Assembly: GCF_018324385.1 (NCBI RefSeq)
Contig: NZ_AP019536.1
Coordinates: 1,736,001-1,800,000, forward strand
DNA length: 64,000 nucleotides
Origin: Ferrigenium kumadai
GTDB lineage: Bacteria > Pseudomonadota > Gammaproteobacteria > Burkholderiales > Gallionellaceae
Direction: 5' to 3'
Each line of letters opens with the position of its first letter. Within the stretch, counting starts at the first letter, position 1. The translations under genes were made by a program, and so were the position numbers. Below the pieces are notes generated by a model, which had not been told where the DNA came from, did not search any database, and saw nothing but the letters and a program-made list of their open reading frames with translations. Below are positions 36,131 to 45,455 of this stretch, in pieces.

Positions 36131-38167
36131 TCACCCCATCTCATATCCGGCCAGTGCCGGGAGCGGCTGAGCGTTCCTTCCGTCCAGCGACTGCGCCTTC
36201 TCGACATAATCCAGCACTGCCGCCACCAGCGTGCCGTGGCTCCAGGTCAACGGGGAGATCGACAGGCACTCCCCCGTCTGTGGATGGACCTGCTCCGGCA
36301 GCACACCGGACGGCAGCGCCCGTTCGACCGCCCACATCAGTAAAGGCAGCGCCTGTTCCAGAGATTCCATGTCGCGCGCGGCGGCGATGCGGTACTGGGC
36401 CAGCCACAGGGTGCAGACCACCCAGGGATTTCCCGCCACGGCCGAGCTCGATATCGCCCGCTGGTAATCATCCCCTTCGTAACGCGCCAGGCCACCGTGC
36501 CCCATCTTCACCCACAGCCGCTCCTCCACCGCCTGGACCGTTCGGACCACGCGCGCGTCAAGTGGGTCGTAATCCCCGAATAGCACCAGCCCGAGCAGGC
36601 TCGCATCCACGGTGGTGTCGCGGACCTGCTCACCGTCCTTGATCAGGATGCCGCGCGCATAACGGCCTTCGTGCGGACAATACAGATGCTCGTTCATGGC
36701 CTCCGCGATCTCCTGGGCGGCCTGTGCATAGACGCGTGCGCGCTCCTCTTCATGGAACAGCGCAGCCAGCCCCGCGGCCGCTTTCAGCCCCCCGATGACG
36801 GTGGCGGTGGTATAGGTGAAGATGCCGCGCCGCTCTTCCCAAAGGTCGAAGGAAGGCAGCGGCAGGCCGGTCTTGTCGTCGCGGAAGGACAGCAGAAAAT
36901 CCGCCGCCTGCTCCACGAACGGCCTGTAGAACGGGCGAATGACCTCGATGTCGCGGTGGATCAGGTAATGGTTCCAGATCGCCCAGATCACCAGCGCAGT
37001 CTCGTCTTCCTGGATTGGAAACAGCATCTCCTCGCCATCCAGCCACGGCTGCCATGAGCTGCCCACCGAACCGTCCGGGTTGTACTTGTGCATAAGGAAG
37101 CCGGTCTCGTCCAGGATGCTGGCCGAATAATTGAAGCTGCGCGCCTTGACGGTGCAGAACTGCAGGAAACGCTGGCTCACGCTGCCGTAGCCGGCACGGT
37201 CAATAGCCTGCGACACTATCGCGCCGTCGCGCGGCCACATGTAGCTGTAGGTGTCCTGGTTGAACTGGCGAATGTCGGTGTCGTTGGCGGCGATCACCGC
37301 GCCGCCGTTGTCGATCTGGGTGCGCAGCACCAGCAGGCTGCGCTTGTACATCGCCACCAGCTCGGGGGGCAGCCCGGTGAAATCCCGCTCGGAAGCGGCA
37401 ACCCAGTGCCGCCAATAATCGATGTTGCGCTCGATCAGCCGCTCCGGCCCGATCTGCGCCACCTGCCGGTGCAGTTCCTCGACCTCGCTATAATTCGTTC
37501 CCACCGCCATCCAGTAGTGGCAGACTTCCTCCTGTTTCGGTTCGATGGTCAGGTGCATGCCGATGACCGAATCCACCGAACCCTGCGAAATGGGATTGCC
37601 GCCCAGCTCTCCGTTCTCCGCGTCGCGCCAGGTTCCCTCCAGCCCGTGGTGACGTTTGGAGCCGGTGGAAAAATGGGTGACGCCGAGAGAGGTCGACGTG
37701 GCGCAGCTCATCAGGAAATAGCGCGGCCCCTTGTAGTGGATCAGGCTGGCGTTCTTGGGGTCGAAGAATACCGTGTCGCCGATCTCGTTCTCCAGCGCAT
37801 TGATGTCGGCATGGAAGAACAGCCGCGGCGCCAGCGGCCTGGGGGACAGGTTCTGCACCCTGACCTGCCGGATCAGGATGTTCTTCTCATGATCGATGGC
37901 ATCGTGAAAACGCAGGCGCAGCGGCAGGCGCGTGTGCGTGGCGCTGACGTCCGTAACCAGCGCATCCGGGACATAATCCAGATGCAGTCGCCAGTTCTGG
38001 CGGTTGAGCCAGGAAAATTCGCCGTCCAGCCACACGCCGAACCGCCATGGATAACCCAGCGCATGGTTCTCCTTGCCGACGCGAGGATAGTAAAAATCGC
38101 GCAGCTGGAAATCGAAATCGAAAGCGGCAAGCAACGTACCGTTTCCAATGGGAAGATCGCGTGGCAT
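36131..38167 (-). CDS. Glycoside hydrolase family 15 protein (glucoamylase/trehalase-like)
   Basis: A protein of 678 residues without a signal peptide. An N-terminal beta-sandwich (about 1-260, starting LPIGNGTLLAAFDFDFQLRD) precedes an (alpha/alpha)6 barrel. The barrel has YMWPRDGAIVSQAIDRAGY, DLWEERRGIFTYTTA and SGVLPEQVHPQTGE. The Glu residues in DLWEE and LPEQ are the expected acid and base. It probably releases glucose from alpha-glucan or cleaves a related glucoside in the cytoplasm; glucoamylase, glucodextranase and trehalase activities cannot be separated by eye. It heads the operon containing the globin-coupled kinase. Confidence 0.88.
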   Translation of the reverse strand: MPRDLPIGNGTLLAAFDFDFQLRDFYYPRVGKENHALGYPWRFGVWLDGEFSWLNRQNWRLHLDYVPDALVTDVSATHTRLPLRLRFHDAIDHEKNILIRQVRVQNLSPRPLAPRLFFHADINALENEIGDTVFFDPKNASLIHYKGPRYFLMSCATSTSLGVTHFSTGSKRHHGLEGTWRDAENGELGGNPISQGSVDSVIGMHLTIEPKQEEVCHYWMAVGTNYSEVEELHRQVAQIGPERLIERNIDYWRHWVAASERDFTGLPPELVAMYKRSLLVLRTQIDNGGAVIAANDTDIRQFNQDTYSYMWPRDGAIVSQAIDRAGYGSVSQRFLQFCTVKARSFNYSASILDETGFLMHKYNPDGSVGSSWQPWLDGEEMLFPIQEDETALVIWAIWNHYLIHRDIEVIRPFYRPFVEQAADFLLSFRDDKTGLPLPSFDLWEERRGIFTYTTATVIGGLKAAAGLAALFHEEERARVYAQAAQEIAEAMNEHLYCPHEGRYARGILIKDGEQVRDTTVDASLLGLVLFGDYDPLDARVVRTVQAVEERLWVKMGHGGLARYEGDDYQRAISSSAVAGNPWVVCTLWLAQYRIAAARDMESLEQALPLLMWAVERALPSGVLPEQVHPQTGECLSISPLTWSHGTLVAAVLDYVEKAQSLDGRNAQPLPALAGYEMG

Positions 38168-38327
38168 GGGCTTAAATCCTCGACAGAATCAGCGATGGAT
38201 AGTGCTAATGAGGTCACCAAGTTACAAGTAGGTGGATTGCTTAACGGCCAATTGGCAGGCCAATTTTAGGAGCGATATGCCTTGGCTCTGTAACGGCTGA
38301 CACAGTGATTTAGATGGTTCATCGCGG

Positions 38328-38834
38328 TCACCCTTTGTCTGCATTTGCAGTAGCGGTCGACAGCCTGTGCATACGGAACGGCCACGCGATGCGCAGGGTC
38401 TCCAGTCCATAAGGGATAGCCCTCCGGTCACCGATGATGACGTCCGGAACGCCGGTGATCTCGATCGACTCGCGGATGGTTTCCCCTTCGGCATTCCGGT
38501 GACTCACCCACCAGACGCAGGGAATGGAAGTTTCATGTATCTCGCTGCGGTCGACCGCCTCCACGATGGCCGACACCTCTCCGTGCCCCAGCAGGGTTGC
38601 CAGGATCTCGCGTTCCTCCGGCATCGCCTTCAGGCAGCGCAGGCTAATCGAGGCTTCTTCGCCGACGGCGGCGAAACGCGACGCGCATTCTTCGATGTCC
38701 GACAGGACGGCTCGTGCCAAAGCACCCGATTCCTTGTCGACAGTCAACACCGTGTTGGATTGGCTCATCCAGAAAACGGAATGCGGTTGCGTATCATTTC
38801 CTGTAAATGTGGACCCACTATTCTCGACTGGCAT
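38328..38834 (-). CDS. HupH/HyaF-like hydrogenase expression protein
   Basis: A protein of 168 residues. Residues about 35-150 match the HupH/HyaF C-terminal domain, with ISLRCLKAMPEEREILATLL, GEVSAIVEA and SEIHETSIPCVWWVSH. Family members help assemble the uptake hydrogenase small subunit and are often longer (about 280 residues, two such domains). This one has a single copy. AGGAG precedes the ATG. It lies 161 bp after hypX on the same strand, so it may be transcribed separately. Confidence 0.75.
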   Translation of the reverse strand: MPVENSGSTFTGNDTQPHSVFWMSQSNTVLTVDKESGALARAVLSDIEECASRFAAVGEEASISLRCLKAMPEEREILATLLGHGEVSAIVEAVDRSEIHETSIPCVWWVSHRNAEGETIRESIEITGVPDVIIGDRRAIPYGLETLRIAWPFRMHRLSTATANADKG

Positions 38835-38919
38835 GTCAATCTCCTGACGTAAGCATCATCGCGGGATGCGTGGATGATCACATGCTAAGTACAGGGAATA
38901 GCCGACTCCATACGGCATA

Positions 38920-38939
38920 AGCAGTATTTGAATACCGCT
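38920..38939. repeat. Palindrome in the gap between hypX and the HupH-like gene
   Basis: AGC-A-GTATT-TG-AATAC-C-GCT is palindromic apart from one mismatched pair. It could be an operator for the HupH-like gene (105 bp upstream of its start) or a weak hairpin behind hypX. No T-run follows. Confidence 0.35.
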
Positions 38940-38995
38940 ATTTGTGTAGCTCCAATCGATGGCCTACGCGCTGCAACCTTCTTGTGAGACGACCG

Positions 38996-40705
38996 TCAGG
39001 CAGGGACCTGCCATCCAGGGTTGCGGTGCCGTGCGAGATGGCGCGGCGTCCAGGAACATGGAGACTTGCGCACGAAGTGGTAGCGGGCCACGTGGTAGCT
39101 GGGATCGAAGCCGTAGAAGTTGCGCCGCATCTGTTCCAGTTCCTCTTCGCGGTACTGGCTCAGCGGCTTGGCCGCCTCGTCCGCGATGCGCTTCATCCGC
39201 TTGGCGGTAAGCTGTTGGGGAAAATCCCGGGATAGAGCAAGTTCGCGTGCACGCCGCGTCACTTCGGCGCGGAATGCGGCGGGATTGGAATACAGGCTGG
39301 CATCGGCAAAGCCGCAATCCACCGCCGCCTGCGCCGTCAGCGGCAAACGGTTGCGCATGATGGCGTTCACGCCTTCCTCGCCCACTCTGGGCGGCAGCAG
39401 GTAAGTCCAGAATTCGGAACCGTAGAGGTTGCCCATGTTCTTGTAGTGCGGGTTGAGCAGCACGCCGTCGCGCAGCCAGAGCTGGTCCGCCGCGCGCGCG
39501 AGGAAGCAGCCGCCCGCACCGGCATTGCCCTGCAGCGCGGCAACGGTGAGGTGCGTCTCGCTGCGGATGACGGCCTCGGCCAGGTCGTTCATTGCATTGA
39601 TGTTGGCCCAGGATTCGTCGGCGGGCGACTCAGCGGCCTCGATCAGGTTGAGGTGGATGCCGTTGCTCCAGAAGTCCGTGCCGCCCATCAGCACCACCAC
39701 GCGCGTCGGCCGCGTCAGCGCCCAGCGGTAGGCTCGCAGCAGGCGGCGGCATTGTGCCGTGCCCATCGCACCGTTGTAGAACTCGAAGTGCAGGTAGCCG
39801 ACGCCATCCGCCTCGCGGTAGGCGATGTCCTGCCAAGTGTCGGTCTGCGCCGCCCACCACTCGGTCAGCGGCAGTTCCGGCACCGAGACAGCCTCATCGG
39901 CGAAGGCCACAGCCGCAGGCAGCTTGATTGCGTTGTCGCTCTCGTAGCGCCGCACATGGCCGATCCAAACCGCGCCATCCACGGTGGTGCGCAGCAGCGC
40001 AGTCTCGCGCCGTCCGATGACCTCACCGGGAGCATCGCCGCGTATCGAAGATTCGGCATGACCGTCATACAGGAAGCAAGGCTCGCCGAACATCCGGTCG
40101 GCGACGCCGGGGAAACCGTCTCCCGCCGCGAGTTTGCGCAGCACCGTCGCGGTGTCGTCACTGCTCCAGTCGATGCGCCGTCCGTCCTGCTGCAGCAGCG
40201 GGCGCAACCGCCCCAGCGCGGACTCGGTGAGCGGCACCGGCATGAAATGGCCGGAAGCAAAGCGCTCGACGGCATCCAGCACCGCGCGGCAGGCCGCTGT
40301 CGTGACTTCATTTCGGTAAAGGCTGGCCTTGCTGGCGCTGCGCATCGAAAAAGTTTCGCTGGCCCACACAGGCCCCGCATCCATTTCGGCGTCTGCCTGC
40401 AGCACCGTGACACCCCACTCCGATTCGCCTTCCTGTATCGCCCAGTCCAGCGCGGAAGGCCCTCGGTCGCCGACGATGCCCGGATGCACCACCAGGCAGA
40501 CATGCTTGCTCCAGATGGACTCGGGAATCTCGCGGCGCAGGTAAGGCGAAACGATGAGCTCAGGGCGGAACAGCAGCACCGCCTCTTCTGCCACCTCATC
40601 CGCGATATCGAACTCGACTGACAAGTCGTGCCCACGCGCCGCCAGCTCGGCATAAATCCGCTGCGTGAGGCTGTTGAAACTGTGGGCGAGGAGCAGGATG
40701 CGCAT
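38996..40705 (-). CDS. hypX: Hydrogenase maturation factor HypX (HoxX)
   Basis: A protein of 569 residues. The N-terminal half (about 1-260) is a formyltransferase-like domain (VVHPGIVGDRGPSALDWAI). The C-terminal half (about 275-560) is an enoyl-CoA hydratase/crotonase-like domain (VAALQGNAGAGGCFLARAAD, and DLWL-type segments). HypX makes the active-site CO ligand of [NiFe] hydrogenase from formyl-tetrahydrofolate under oxic conditions. It follows hypE with a 2-bp gap. Its presence implies hydrogenase assembly in air. Confidence 0.93.
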   Translation of the reverse strand: MRILLLAHSFNSLTQRIYAELAARGHDLSVEFDIADEVAEEAVLLFRPELIVSPYLRREIPESIWSKHVCLVVHPGIVGDRGPSALDWAIQEGESEWGVTVLQADAEMDAGPVWASETFSMRSASKASLYRNEVTTAACRAVLDAVERFASGHFMPVPLTESALGRLRPLLQQDGRRIDWSSDDTATVLRKLAAGDGFPGVADRMFGEPCFLYDGHAESSIRGDAPGEVIGRRETALLRTTVDGAVWIGHVRRYESDNAIKLPAAVAFADEAVSVPELPLTEWWAAQTDTWQDIAYREADGVGYLHFEFYNGAMGTAQCRRLLRAYRWALTRPTRVVVLMGGTDFWSNGIHLNLIEAAESPADESWANINAMNDLAEAVIRSETHLTVAALQGNAGAGGCFLARAADQLWLRDGVLLNPHYKNMGNLYGSEFWTYLLPPRVGEEGVNAIMRNRLPLTAQAAVDCGFADASLYSNPAAFRAEVTRRARELALSRDFPQQLTAKRMKRIADEAAKPLSQYREEELEQMRRNFYGFDPSYHVARYHFVRKSPCSWTPRHLARHRNPGWQVPA

Positions 40706-40707
40706 GG

Positions 40708-41775
40708 TCAGCAGATTCTTGGTAACTGTTCGCCGGAGAGCCAGTCGACGATGCGCCTCCCGCCGAATCCGGTGGTCATCTGCACGAAGTGATGCGCATC
40801 CTCCTGCACCGTGCCGACGATGGCGGCCTGTGCGCCCAGCGGATGCTCGCGCATCGCGGCCAGCGCCCGCTCCGCGTCTGCCGCCGCAACGATGGCCACC
40901 AGCTTGCCCTCGTTGGCCACATACAACGGGTCGAGGCCGAGGAATTCGCAGGCACTCGCCACTTCGGGATTGATGGGAATGGCCCGCTCATCCAGCATCA
41001 TGCCGACGCCGGACTGCGCGGCGATCTCGTTGAGCGTGGTCGCGAGTCCGCCGCGCGTGGGGTCGCGCAGCACATGGATGTCCGCCCCGCTGTCCAGCAG
41101 CGCTGCGACCAATCCGTGCAGCGCCGCGGTGTCGGAGACGATGGCTGAAGAGAACCCCAGGCTCTCGCGCTGGGCCATGATGGCCATGCCGTGATCCCCC
41201 AGCGTGCCGGAAACGAGAATTCGGTCGCCCGCACGCGCGCGGTCGCCGGAAAGATGTACACCGTCGGGCACCACGCCCACACCGGTTGTAGTGATGAACA
41301 CGCCATCGCCCTTGCCCTGCTCCACCACCTTGGTGTCACCGGTGACGATATGCACGCCGGCGTTCTTCGCTGACAGTGCCATGGACATCACGATGCGCTC
41401 AAGGTCCGCCAGCGGGAAACCCTCCTCGAGGATGAAACTCGCAGAGAGATAAAGCGGTCTCGCGCCCATCACCGCGACGTCGTTGATGGTGCCGTGCACC
41501 GAGAGGCAGCCGATGTCGCCCCCGGGGAAGAACAGCGGCGACACCACGTGCGAATCGGTCGCCATCACCAGCCTGCCGGAAGCCTGCGGCAGCAGCGCGC
41601 CGTCATTGCCCTGGCGCAGGTAGTCGTTGTCGAACGCGTCGGTGAACAGCTCCTCGATGAGCTGCGCCATCGCGCGTCCGCCGCTACCGTGGCTCATGTC
41701 CACGCGCCCGTTCTTGATGTCCAGCGCGCGAACATAGCCTTTGCGCACTTTGCCGCCATTCAATGCGTCATTCAT
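40708..41775 (-). CDS. hypE: Hydrogenase maturation protein HypE
   Basis: A protein of 355 residues. It has MSHGSGGRAMAQLIEELF, FFPGGDIGCLSVHGTIND and SGTLGDHGMAIMAQRE of the PurM-like fold. The last residue is cysteine (LPRIC), the residue that carries the carbamoyl and then thiocyanate group for CN ligand synthesis with HypF. The ATG overlaps the hypD stop (ATGA); the frame is open upstream but without homology. Confidence 0.96.
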   Translation of the reverse strand: MNDALNGGKVRKGYVRALDIKNGRVDMSHGSGGRAMAQLIEELFTDAFDNDYLRQGNDGALLPQASGRLVMATDSHVVSPLFFPGGDIGCLSVHGTINDVAVMGARPLYLSASFILEEGFPLADLERIVMSMALSAKNAGVHIVTGDTKVVEQGKGDGVFITTTGVGVVPDGVHLSGDRARAGDRILVSGTLGDHGMAIMAQRESLGFSSAIVSDTAALHGLVAALLDSGADIHVLRDPTRGGLATTLNEIAAQSGVGMMLDERAIPINPEVASACEFLGLDPLYVANEGKLVAIVAAADAERALAAMREHPLGAQAAIVGTVQEDAHHFVQMTTGFGGRRIVDWLSGEQLPRIC

Positions 41776-42908
41776 AGGCTCACCACTTCGATATCCTTGA
41801 ATCGGCCATAGGTGTAGTGTGCGGCACACGCGCCTTCGGAACTCACCATGCAGGAGCCAACCGGGTTTTCCGGTGTGCACACTGTGCCGAACAGTTTGCA
41901 GTCCCATGGACGCCTCACGCCGCGCAGGACGGCGCCGCACTCGCAGCCCTTGTTGTCCGCCACCGCGCGGTAGGTCAGCGGGAAACGCAGCTCCGCATCG
42001 AAGTCGGCAAACTCGCGGCGTATCTTCAGCGCCGAATACGGCACCAGCCCCAGTCCGCGCCATTCGAACTCCCTGCGCAGCTCGAACACCTCGGCCACCA
42101 GGTTCTGCGCCTTGAGGTTGCCGTCGCGCGTGACCGCGCGGGTGAATTCGTTCTCCACTTCGGCGCGGTTCTCATTCACTTGCCGTACCAGCATCAGGAT
42201 CGCCTGCATCACGTCCAGCGGCTCGAAGCCAGCGATCACCACCGGCTTGCGGTATTCCTCGGCGAAGAACTCGTAGGGACGGCTGCCGATCACGGTGGAG
42301 ACATGGGCCGGGCCGATGAAGCCGTCCAGCGGCACGGTGCCGTACTGGCGCACCTCGGGCGATTCGAGGATGCTGGAGATAGCTGATGGCGTGAGCACAT
42401 GACAGCACAGTACCGAAAAATTCTTCAGGCCTAACGCCTTGGCCTGTTTGATGACCACGGCCGTGGGCGGCGTCGTGGTCTCGAAACCGATGGCGAAGAA
42501 CACCACCTGTTTTTCCGGATGCTGCTGCGCGAGAGCCAGCGCATCGATGGCGGAATAGACCATGCGGATGTCACCGCCGCGCGCCTTCGCCTTCTGCAGC
42601 GACAGGTTGTCGGAGGCCGGGACTCGCACCGTATCGGCATAGGTGCACAGCGTCGCGCCATGCTCGAGCGCCAGCTCGATAGCCATGTCCACGCGACCTA
42701 TGGGTAGCACGCACACCGGGCAGCCGGGGCCGTGGATCATGCGCACATTGGGTGGAAGCAGGTCGGTGACGCCGTAACGCGAAATGGCGTGGGTGTGGCC
42801 GCCGCAGAATTCCATGAAACTGTAGCTGCGCTCGCATACCTCGCGCGCGATGGATGCGGCCAGGTTCTTCGCCAGCGCGCCGTCGCGAAACTCGTCGACG
42901 TATTTCAT
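41772..42908 (-). CDS. hypD: Hydrogenase maturation protein HypD
   Basis: A protein of 378 residues. The conserved MEFCGGHTHAISRYG and MIHGPGCPVCVLPIG motifs are present. The C-terminal 4Fe-4S cysteines are in CECGAVLRG, WDCKLFGTVC and GSCMVSSEGACAAHY. HypD with HypC assembles the Fe(CN)2CO unit. The start overlaps the hypC stop by four bases. Confidence 0.97.
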   Translation of the reverse strand: MKYVDEFRDGALAKNLAASIAREVCERSYSFMEFCGGHTHAISRYGVTDLLPPNVRMIHGPGCPVCVLPIGRVDMAIELALEHGATLCTYADTVRVPASDNLSLQKAKARGGDIRMVYSAIDALALAQQHPEKQVVFFAIGFETTTPPTAVVIKQAKALGLKNFSVLCCHVLTPSAISSILESPEVRQYGTVPLDGFIGPAHVSTVIGSRPYEFFAEEYRKPVVIAGFEPLDVMQAILMLVRQVNENRAEVENEFTRAVTRDGNLKAQNLVAEVFELRREFEWRGLGLVPYSALKIRREFADFDAELRFPLTYRAVADNKGCECGAVLRGVRRPWDCKLFGTVCTPENPVGSCMVSSEGACAAHYTYGRFKDIEVVSL

Positions 42909-43138
42909 GCGGCGGCCGGATCCGGCTCGTCCATCTCGGCGAACAGCGCCAGCGTCCTCTCCGCCTCTTCGGGGTCTAGCCTGTTCAGCGCGAACCCGAC
43001 GTGCACGATCACATAGTCGCCCTCACTCACGTCCTCCAGCAGCGCCAGCGAAACCTCCTTCTGCACGCCGCCCATGTCCACCACGGCCCGTTCGCCGTCG
43101 AATATCTGTACCACCCTGGCCGGAATCGCAAGACACAT
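42905..43138 (-). CDS. hypC: Hydrogenase maturation chaperone HypC
   Basis: A protein of 77 residues beginning MCLAIPARVV, with the essential Cys2. DMGGVQKEVSLALLEDV and GDYVIVHVGFALNRLDPEEA are typical of HypC/HupF. It carries the iron unit between HypD and the hydrogenase large subunit. It lies between hypF (3-bp gap) and hypD (4-bp overlap). Confidence 0.97.
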   Translation of the reverse strand: MCLAIPARVVQIFDGERAVVDMGGVQKEVSLALLEDVSEGDYVIVHVGFALNRLDPEEAERTLALFAEMDEPDPAAA

Positions 43139-43141
43139 CGC

Positions 43142-45445
43142 TCAGTCCTTCAAAAAATTCAGTCCGATCCACGCCTGCCCCAGCGCAAGCCCGCCATCGT
43201 TGGGCGGCGCCTGCTCCGCCCTCAACACCGTTATCCCTTCCTCGCGCAAAGCCTCTTCCAGAGAGGAACTCAGCTCCGCGTTGAGGAAACAGCCGCCGCC
43301 CAGCGCGACTTTGCGCAAGCCTTGCTGCCGCGCTGCCTGCACTACCCAGGCAGCCAGCCCCTCCGCCAGTGTGGCATGGAACAGCGCCGCGCCTGCGTCG
43401 GCGTCGCGCATGTCGGCAAGATGGTCGAGCAAAGGCAGGAAGCTCAGCGTCCCATCGTCCAGCACAAAACCGTGCTGTAGCGGCCCAGTCCTGCCGTGAT
43501 GTGCGGCCAGGCCCTCGAGCAGCATCGCGGCCTGCCCCTCGAAGCCGTTTCTGTTCTTCACGCGCAGAAGCGCCGCAGCCGCATCGAACAGCCTGCCGCA
43601 GCTCGAGGTGTATGGCACGTTCGCGCCGTGCTCGAGCATCGCGGCCACGGTTTGTGCCGCCGGTTCCGCAAAGCGTTGCGTGATTTCCTCGCCGCGTCCC
43701 AGCGCGTGCAATGCGGCGGCAGCCATGCGCCAAGGCTCGCGCGCCGCGGCATCGCCGCCGGGCAGTGCCAGGGGATCGAGGCTGCCCAACCGCTGTTTCC
43801 TCGCACCATCGACCCGCAGCAGTTCGCCCCCCCACGCCGAGCCGTCCGTCCCCAGCCCCACGCCGTCCAGCGCCAGTCCCAGCAGCGGTCCGCTTACCCC
43901 GTGCTCGGCGGCGACTGCGCCGATGTGGGCATGATGGTGCTGCACCGCGAGCGCGGGGATGCCACGCTCGGCGGCGAATCTCGCGGCGAAACGGGAACTG
44001 AAAAAATCGGGATGCAGATCGTGGACGACCAGCTCGGGGCGGATCTCGAGGACATCCAGCAGGTGCCAGACCGCCTGCTCCAGCGCCTCGCAGGTCGCGG
44101 CATTGTCGAGTTCGCCGATGTGCTGTGACAGGAATGCTTCGCTGCCGCGCGTCACGCACACGGCGTTCTTGTAGAAGCCCCCGACGGCGAGTACGGGCGG
44201 GCCGGAAAGCGGCAATGCGATCGGCGAAGGCGTATAGCCGCGGCTGCGGCGGACGAAGCCTGGCGCCTTGCCGGACACGCGCATCACGCAGTCATCGGCG
44301 CGCACGAGGATGTCGCGGTCGTGAATCAGGAATCCGTCGGCGATGCCATTCAACCGCTGCACGGCCTCGTCGTTGCGGTACACCAGCGGCTCGCCGCCGG
44401 GGTTCGCGGATGTGCACACCATCAGGAAAGGCAGCGATTCGGACAGCCATGACCGCCCTGCCGGACTCCCCGCCGCCTCATGGAACAACAGGTAATGCAG
44501 CGGCGTGTAGGGCAGCATCGCCCCGAAGCCCGGCATGCCGTCGGCGATACCCTGCAATTCACCTGTGCGCTCGAGGATGACTACGGGCCGCGCCGGACTT
44601 TCGAGCAGGGCGAGTTCTGCCTCGGTGTATTTCGCATAACCCTCGAGCGAGGCTGCGTTCAGCGCCATCACCGCAAACGGCTTTTCCTCGCGCGCCTTGC
44701 GCTCGCGCAAGCGCGCGACCGCCACTGGATTGTTCGCATCGCACATCAGATGGAAACCTCCCAGTCCCTTCACCGCGAGTATCTTGCCGTCCTTCAGTTG
44801 GGCGACGGCGCTCGCGATGGCGTTTTCCGTCCGCACGGCAGAACCGTCCGCGTTGAGCAACGCAAGCTGCGGCCCGCACACCGGACAAGCAGTGGCCTCG
44901 GCGTGGAAGCGGCGATTGTCGGGTGCGTGGTATTCGGTTTGGCATGCCGGGCACAACGGAAACTTCGCCATTGCAGTGTGTGCACGGTCGTAGGGCACCC
45001 TCGCGGCGAGGGTGTAGCGCGGCCCGCAATGCGTGCAATTGATGAAGGGATAACGGTAGCGGCGGTCGCCTGGTGTGAACAGTTCTGCGAGGCAATCGGG
45101 GCAGATCGAGGTGTCCGGTGCGATGCGGGTCAATGTCTCGCCGCCGCGGCTTTCCAGGATGGCGAAGCCGCGTTCCGGCTCGACCTCGGCGATCTCCACC
45201 GACACCCCGGCGATGCGCGCGAGCGGCGGTGGCTCATGGCGCAGCTTGCGCAGCAGCGAATCCACTTGTTTGCCGTGCCCCTGCACTTCGAGCTCCACGC
45301 CCGCGCCGCAGTTGCGCACCCAGCCGGACAGTCCGAGTTCCTGCGCGAGCCGGAAGACGAAGGGACGGAAGCCGACACCCTGCACCTGGCCGCGCACCTG
45401 CACGCGGCAGCGCATCAACGATTCGGCGGCAAGCGTCGCATCCAT
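43142..45445 (-). CDS. hypF: Carbamoyltransferase HypF
   Basis: A protein of 767 residues. An N-terminal acylphosphatase domain (VRGQVQGVGFRPFVFRLA) is followed by two zinc-finger pairs (CPDCLAELF with CTHCGPRY, and CPACQTEYH with CPVCGPQ). A YrdC-like domain and a Kae1-like carbamoyltransferase domain follow, the latter with QHHHAHIGAVAAEHG near residue 505. It makes the carbamoyl group for CN ligands and transfers it to HypE. ATG at 45445 is preferred, 10 bp after hypB; ATG at 45415 is an alternative. Confidence 0.96.
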   Translation of the reverse strand: MDATLAAESLMRCRVQVRGQVQGVGFRPFVFRLAQELGLSGWVRNCGAGVELEVQGHGKQVDSLLRKLRHEPPPLARIAGVSVEIAEVEPERGFAILESRGGETLTRIAPDTSICPDCLAELFTPGDRRYRYPFINCTHCGPRYTLAARVPYDRAHTAMAKFPLCPACQTEYHAPDNRRFHAEATACPVCGPQLALLNADGSAVRTENAIASAVAQLKDGKILAVKGLGGFHLMCDANNPVAVARLRERKAREEKPFAVMALNAASLEGYAKYTEAELALLESPARPVVILERTGELQGIADGMPGFGAMLPYTPLHYLLFHEAAGSPAGRSWLSESLPFLMVCTSANPGGEPLVYRNDEAVQRLNGIADGFLIHDRDILVRADDCVMRVSGKAPGFVRRSRGYTPSPIALPLSGPPVLAVGGFYKNAVCVTRGSEAFLSQHIGELDNAATCEALEQAVWHLLDVLEIRPELVVHDLHPDFFSSRFAARFAAERGIPALAVQHHHAHIGAVAAEHGVSGPLLGLALDGVGLGTDGSAWGGELLRVDGARKQRLGSLDPLALPGGDAAAREPWRMAAAALHALGRGEEITQRFAEPAAQTVAAMLEHGANVPYTSSCGRLFDAAAALLRVKNRNGFEGQAAMLLEGLAAHHGRTGPLQHGFVLDDGTLSFLPLLDHLADMRDADAGAALFHATLAEGLAAWVVQAARQQGLRKVALGGGCFLNAELSSSLEEALREEGITVLRAEQAPPNDGGLALGQAWIGLNFLKD

Positions 45446-45455
45446 CGCCAGCCTT

